From Scalesia atractyloides (lineage: Eukaryota; Streptophyta; Magnoliopsida; Asterales; Asteraceae), in the NCBI GenBank assembly GCA_947069175.1, contig CAMTDV010000002.1:8225054-8289053 (forward strand): a stretch of 64,000 nucleotides of DNA. Direction: 5' to 3'. Position numbers and translations under genes: made by a program. The notes under the pieces were generated by a model that was given only the letters and a program-made list of their open reading frames with translations, ran no database searches and was not told the origin of the DNA. Positions 59,501 through 64,000 of the stretch are shown piece after piece (within the stretch, counting starts at the first letter, position 1; every line of letters begins with the position of its first letter).

Positions 59501-62500
59501 TCTTTTGTTTATTATTTTCTAAATTTATTTTTTTCTTAAATAAAAAACAATAGAAATAATTATAAATATAATAAATATACACATGGACATTTATATATAT
59601 ACACACTTATTTTTTTTAGTTTTCTTTTTTACCTTTAACTAAAAATAATTATAAATATAATAAAAAGCCCAAACCTAAAGGGCTTAAAGTAGTACAAGTA
59701 TTTGAGGATTCTTGTCTGTTTGACTTGAAAAGTCAAAGTGTATCTTTATGATCAAAGGTTGACCATAAACACATGCAGGAAGTTACCACAGAATGTCAAG
59801 GGAACTACTACAATCCCGCAAATGATGACTGTGAAAGCAAGCTTTCAAAAGTTGACGAAGTAATTTTTTTCCCTACCGTTCATTATTTTTCCTAAACTTC
59901 ACATTAACTTTATAACATCCTTGGTTATCTTGAATTTATTATTGTGAATTCAGGATATCGATGGTATAAACATTTACGACATTCTAGAACCGTGTTATCA
60001 TGGTGATAGTTCAAGTAAAATTAGACTTGCAACATCGAACCTTCCAGCTAGCTTCCGGAAATTAGGTGAGACCAAAAGACCGCTTCCGGTTCGAACCAGA
60101 ATGTTTGGACGCGCTTGGCCTTTTAGAGCCCGGTTAAGGCTGGTTATGTTCCTTCTTGGCCTGAGCTTCTCAACAGTGCGGAAAATGTCCCATGTACTGT
60201 AAGTCATTTATGTAAAGTTATCTCAATCTGAATTGTGTTATATTGATAACGGGTCAAACAGTTTAAAGGTGGTTGAAAATATACTCAAGCTTTAGTAAGT
60301 AGGGGTGAGCAGAAAACCGAACCGAAATTTATGGTTCGGTTACGGTTTTGCATCTTATAAAAACCGAACCGAACAACCTAAAACATCACTTTTTTAATGT
60401 TTGTTGTATTTATTGATTTAGTAATTATTAATTTTATCCTTGAATGTGAAGTATTTATAATAAGCACATTAACATGTTTAATTATCTTTGAAATGATTTA
60501 TCCATTGCTTACAAGAAATAACAAAATTTAACATAAAAATTAAATGATTTTCAAAGTTTTATAAAAGAAAATGTCTTAATAAAATTTTTGGAGAAACATA
60601 AATAGAGATTAGAGGGTATGGTTTTTGTGAACAATGCTAATTGAAAAAGGTTTAATATATTAACTTAAATGTAAACATCTAAGAAAGATTCTTAAATCTT
60701 GGATGATACTTTTTATTTTTAAATCTTACATAATTTGTTCCAAAAACTGAAATCAGAAAACCAAACCAAACCATTGCTAAAACAAAAAAAATCAAAACCG
60801 AACAGTTTTCAAAAACTGAAAACCGAACCGAACGTTGAACACCCCTATCAGTATGTACAACCTTATAAATTTCTTTAAATATATCTTTGTAGGATGATGA
60901 AGTAGCGACCATATGGCTAAACAATGAAGCAGTCCGGAAGGCGATTCATGCGGACCCGGTAACACATAATATTTTCTTAATATTTGGTAAACTTACTCCA
61001 ACGGACTTCTTGGAAAAATTAAATTAAAATGATTCTTCAGATTAGTGTCGTGGGCAATTGGGAGCTATGTACTAATAACATACGATACTATCATGATGCT
61101 GGAAGCATGATCCCTTACCATAGAAATCTCACTGTTCGTGGTTACCGTGCTCTTATTCTCAGGTATATCCATATCTTATGTATGTACTCATAGGTCACAT
61201 CAACATTCATAGTTTATCACTTGTGGTAGAGGTGGCATTTTCGACCCATTTACTTATAACAGGGATGATTTAGGTAATAATTTTTTAACGGGTCAAACAC
61301 GTAAAAACCAGCTAATAAAAAAGGAAACGGGTCAAAAGACGCCCAAATTTGTTATTGTTGCAAGCAAAACATACTAAATCATTTTGTTAGTATAATTAAC
61401 TACTATTGTAATGATATTTTATTCGTTATGGAATTTAACAAAAAAAGTAACAAAAAGTGTTTCAAGTCAACTTGAATGACATGGGTCAACCTGTTAAAAC
61501 ATTACAACAAATGAATAAAACGGGAAAGCAGTTTTTGTGGTTTAGTAATTTTTCTACATCCACAAGTATTATCAGGGGCGGAGCTAACTTATGCGAAGGG
61601 GTAGCCTCCGCTACCCCTTGGCGCTCCGGCAGTAGTGTCAATTTTGGAAAAATTTGACGTTTTTTCGATTTCGTTACCCCTTTCTTTTAAAACGTTACCC
61701 CTATGAAAGTTTTTAGATCCGCCATTGAGTATTATATCAATTTTCATGAATTAATGCTGATAAGAACATTACAACAAATGAATTTCATGAATTTATTTAA
61801 ATCTTATATCGTATAAATGAGACTACAAGTATTCTATTAATTTTCTAAGAAATTAATTTTATGATAATAACTTTTGTATGCTTGTGCAGCGGGGATCATG
61901 ATATGTGTGTTCCTTTCACTGGAACTGAAGCGTGGACACGATCATTAGGTTACAAAGTGATCGATGAGTGGAGGAAATGGCATGTCGATGGTCAAGTCTC
62001 CGGGTATGTTTTTTACTTTTTATAAAAAAATATAAAGAGGTTACTTTTTATTTAGATAAAGCTATTCATGCAGATGTGTTTCTTGTGTTTGCAGATTCAT
62101 ACAAGGATACGACAACCTCACATTTCTCACTGTTAAGGTTTGTCATACATACATCGGATTGATGCGTTAAGATATGCACTCTTAAGTGGCTTTTAATTTG
62201 TGTTTTAAAACATTATTTTGGAAAAGAATTTCCAAGAATGTGGAACCATTTAGAGTGCATGTTCCAGAGCATTTTTTGTATATATCTTTATCATCAATGG
62301 ACATCACGGTTGGGGGGGGGGGGGGGGTCAATATAGAACCGATTTTAAGTTAAGAACTGCTAAAACCGCATAAACACATGTACATTTTGCTTTTAAATGG
62401 CATAACCTCATCTACATATTGCTTAAAATGTGATACATAACAAGGCGTGTTACATAAGCACTTCTCTATCTCTCCCACATTATCTGGTCAACATTTTGTA

Positions 62501-62724
62501 GAAGTGCTTAGGTGGTTCTTGCAGTTCTGGTTTGAACGCACCCCTATCTATGCCTTAACCTGTGGATTAGACTATAATACTGCTTAAGGTATCTTGTCGT
62601 GTGTTTATTTGAATTTAATTATATGTTAATTTTGATGTAGGGATCGGGTCACACGGTACCAGAGTACAAACCTAAGGAAGCGTTGGCGTTTTATAGTCGT
62701 TGGTTGGAGGGAAAGAGTATATAA
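56535..62724 (+). CDS. SCPL20: Serine carboxypeptidase-like protein, SCPL20 type, 14 exons, one frameshift
   Basis: Exons: 56535-56662, 56774-56919, 57791-57858, 57979-58101, 58624-58726, 58806-58843, 58927-59028, 59779-59859, 59954-60198, 60893-60958, 61041-61162, 61890-62003, 62095-62137, 62641-62724; all GT-AG. About 487 aa, normal for peptidase family S10. A signal peptide covers roughly residues 1-18. The oxyanion motif NGGPGCSS is at 76-83, catalytic Ser174 in GESYAG, Asp in GDHD at 409-412 and His464 in GSGHTVPEYKP. VYEHGPFNFE and RKMFGRAWP-like segments point to the SCPL20 group. The protein should act in the secretory pathway, vacuole or apoplast as a peptidase; some SCPLs are acyltransferases. 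Exon 9 lacks one base near 60129-60133 (GCCCGG where four Cs are expected), shifting the frame for its last third. Everything after is intact, so I suspect a sequence error. Confidence 0.92.
57081..57490. repeat. Intronic CGATAT-rich element, copy 2, with an internal insertion
   Basis: In SCPL intron 2. It starts GCAGTTAATG and ends in ACCGATAT words, like 8027-8244. Its middle is interrupted by about 250 bp that includes a roughly 60-bp tandem duplication (GAAGAAACATGAATGGTAGA twice, near 57323 and 57379). Confidence 0.6.
59292..59492. mobile_element. Foldback MITE in SCPL intron 7
   Basis: GAGTAAAATGCCAAAATCGTC on the left is mirrored by GACGATTTTGGCA on the right, with GGTTCGG/CCTCAGC further in. 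Same family as 11025-11442. Confidence 0.7.
60300..60847. mobile_element. hAT-type MITE in SCPL intron 9
   Basis: Ends are TAGGGGTG and CACCCCTA. AACCGAACCGAA words lie inside both ends. TTAGTAAG and TCAGTATG flank it (6 of 8 match), consistent with an old 8-bp duplication. AT-rich interior, no transposase. Confidence 0.75.
61573..61728. repeat. Short interspersed repeat in SCPL intron 11
   Basis: It begins AGGGGCGGAGCTA and ends GATCCGCCATTGA, with GGGGTAGC/GCTACCCC words inverted inside. It is like a widespread plant GGGGCGGA repeat; class not determined. Confidence 0.55.
62312..62327. repeat. 16-base G run in SCPL intron 13
   Basis: An uninterrupted poly-G tract of 16. Length may be unreliable in any assembly. 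Confidence 0.85.
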
Positions 62725-62865
62725 GAAAATCTTGTCGACTGGTTTAACATGATTATAACGTATTACAAATTACGAACTTTTTAATTTAAGGATAATTTGG
62801 TGTCGGGAAAATAAGAAAGAATTGTATTTGATGATGAAAACTGAAATAGGGGATTATGTTGTGAC
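62725..62865. other. SCPL 3' flank
   Basis: About 140 bp between the stop codon and the copia LTR. It presumably holds the 3' UTR. No clear AATAAA signal was seen; one occurs inside the LTR on its own strand. Confidence 0.5.
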
Positions 62866-63145
62866 TGTTGGTATGAGCATACACTATATAAACCTCACAA
62901 ACTGATGAACACTTAATAACACTGCAATGCACGATTTTATTAATGCTTGATAATTGAGAAGTACATGGAAATAAAGCTGCAAACTAGACTCCTATAAATA
63001 GCAAAAGAAATACGCAAAAGCTGGTAGATCCAAATGACTCGGATCAGACTAACAACCTACCAAACGACTTTATTGAAACATTCAAATAACCTAAAGAAAT
63101 CTCCACATGCATGCATGAAAATAGGACTTGAATTATTCTTCAACA
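62866..63145 (-). repeat. 3' LTR of a Ty1/copia element
   Basis: On the minus strand it starts TGTTGAAG at 63145 and ends CATACCAACA at 62866 (280 bp). A purine tract (AAGGGAGGG) lies directly upstream. It contains ATTAATAAAATCG, a possible polyadenylation signal. GTGAC at 62861-62865 would be one copy of the target duplication; the other lies outside the window. Confidence 0.85.
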
Positions 63146-64000
63146 CCCTCCCTTAATTCAAATCCTCGGACACCCAACATCTTCCTGAACCGAACAAACT
63201 TGTCTTTCCCAAGAGCTTTCATTAGCATATCAGCCAATTGATCATTAGTTACACAGAACTTCAAGGAAACTTGCTTCCGATTAACCATGTCTCAGATGAA
63301 GTGGTGTCTTATCTCTATATGTTTTGACTTGCCATCTACCACCGGATTTTTTGAAAGATGAATGGCAGACTTGTTATCACACCAAATCACAGTGACCTCC
63401 ATCTGAGTAAAGCCCAAATCATTCAGAATCCTTCTAAGCCATATGTCTTGGCACACTGCACTTGTTGCTGAAATGTACTCTGCTTCAGTACTGGAGAGAG
63501 GAATAGAGTTTTGCTTCTTAGTGCACCAAGAGATAACACCGCTACCAAGAGAAATAAACATTAGCCGAGACACTCTTACTATCATCCAAACTACCAGCCC
63601 AGTCACTGTCCGTGAACCCGTGCAGATTTACATCTTTATTCCGATCATACCATAGCCCATAATGAGTAGTTCCAGCCACATATCGAAGAACTCGCTTTGC
63701 TGCACCAAAAATGATTCTTACTCGGCTTCTGCATGAACCTGGACAACATATTAACTGGAAAACTTATATCGGGTCTAGTGTTTTGTAAATACATTAGACC
63801 ACCAATAATACTTCGGTACATCGTTGCATTAGCTGCATCAACTCCGTCATCACTCTTGAACTTTTCATTAGCATTCATAGGTGTTTCTTCAACTTTTCAC
63901 CCAGTCATGCCAAACCTTTCAATCAACTCTTCTGCATACTTGGCCTGATTGATAAAAAATCCTTCCTTCTTTTGATGAATTTCAAGCCCAAGGAAATATT
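63146..64000 (-). pseudogene. Ty1/copia pol, RT C-terminus and RNase H, broken and cut by the window end
   Basis: On the minus strand the order is YRSIIGGLMYLQNTRPDISF (RT/RNase H connection, about 63810), then KQNSIPLSSTEAEYISA and WCDNKSAIHLSKN of copia RNase H, then a C-terminal part reaching about 63155. There are frameshifts near 63705 and 63600 and a TGA near 63289-63291 where Arg is expected. The rest of the element continues to the right beyond 64000. Confidence 0.9.

Overview
This is a plant nuclear genomic window: AT-rich, with intron-containing genes of plant-specific families, and most of its length is transposable elements. An asterid, probably Asteraceae, is my best guess from the character of the repeats; this is a weak inference. 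Only two ordinary host genes are supported, and both are on the + strand. One is a SKU5-similar (SKS) multicopper-oxidase-like gene (7477-13415, 9 exons). The other is a serine carboxypeptidase-like gene of the SCPL20 type (56535-62724, 14 exons). Each reads cleanly through all its splice sites except for a single missing base in one exon.

Layout. 1-604: end of a minus-strand Ty3/gypsy LTR. 605-1255 and 3722-3826: a decayed PIF/Harbinger transposase, split by a solo LTR (1256-3716) with a perfect AGTGT target duplication. 4414-5871: a possible gene relic and a near-identical 510-bp tandem duplication. 7477-13415: SKS gene with MITE-like insertions in its introns. 13416-22401: intergenic foldback elements, including a 4.8-kb inverted-arm structure that contains another solo LTR (17917-20972).

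22402-45207 is one very large Ty3/gypsy chromovirus with 3.4-kb LTRs, tRNA-Met primer binding site and AAAAA target duplication. It has an open extra reading frame upstream of a decayed gag-pol. Its pol is split by a second, younger, minus-strand LTR element (30163-39175, target duplication TTATT). That element carries a gag but no recognisable pol. Each of its 2.7-kb LTRs carries five tRNA-like modules. This is the most unusual structure in the window.

45213-56534 is intergenic sequence made of old collinear duplications, MITEs and a hAT element (52420-54473) with a perfect 8-bp target duplication and palindromic subterminal repeats. The SCPL gene follows. A Ty1/copia element on the minus strand (62866 to beyond 64000) starts about 140 bp after the SCPL stop codon.

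The two host genes are not an operon and do not obviously work together: one product is predicted to be a GPI-anchored cell-surface protein, the other a secretory-pathway peptidase or acyltransferase. The nested elements give a relative history. The chromovirus landed first, its pol collected stops, and the gag-only element inserted more recently, since its LTR pair is the more similar.
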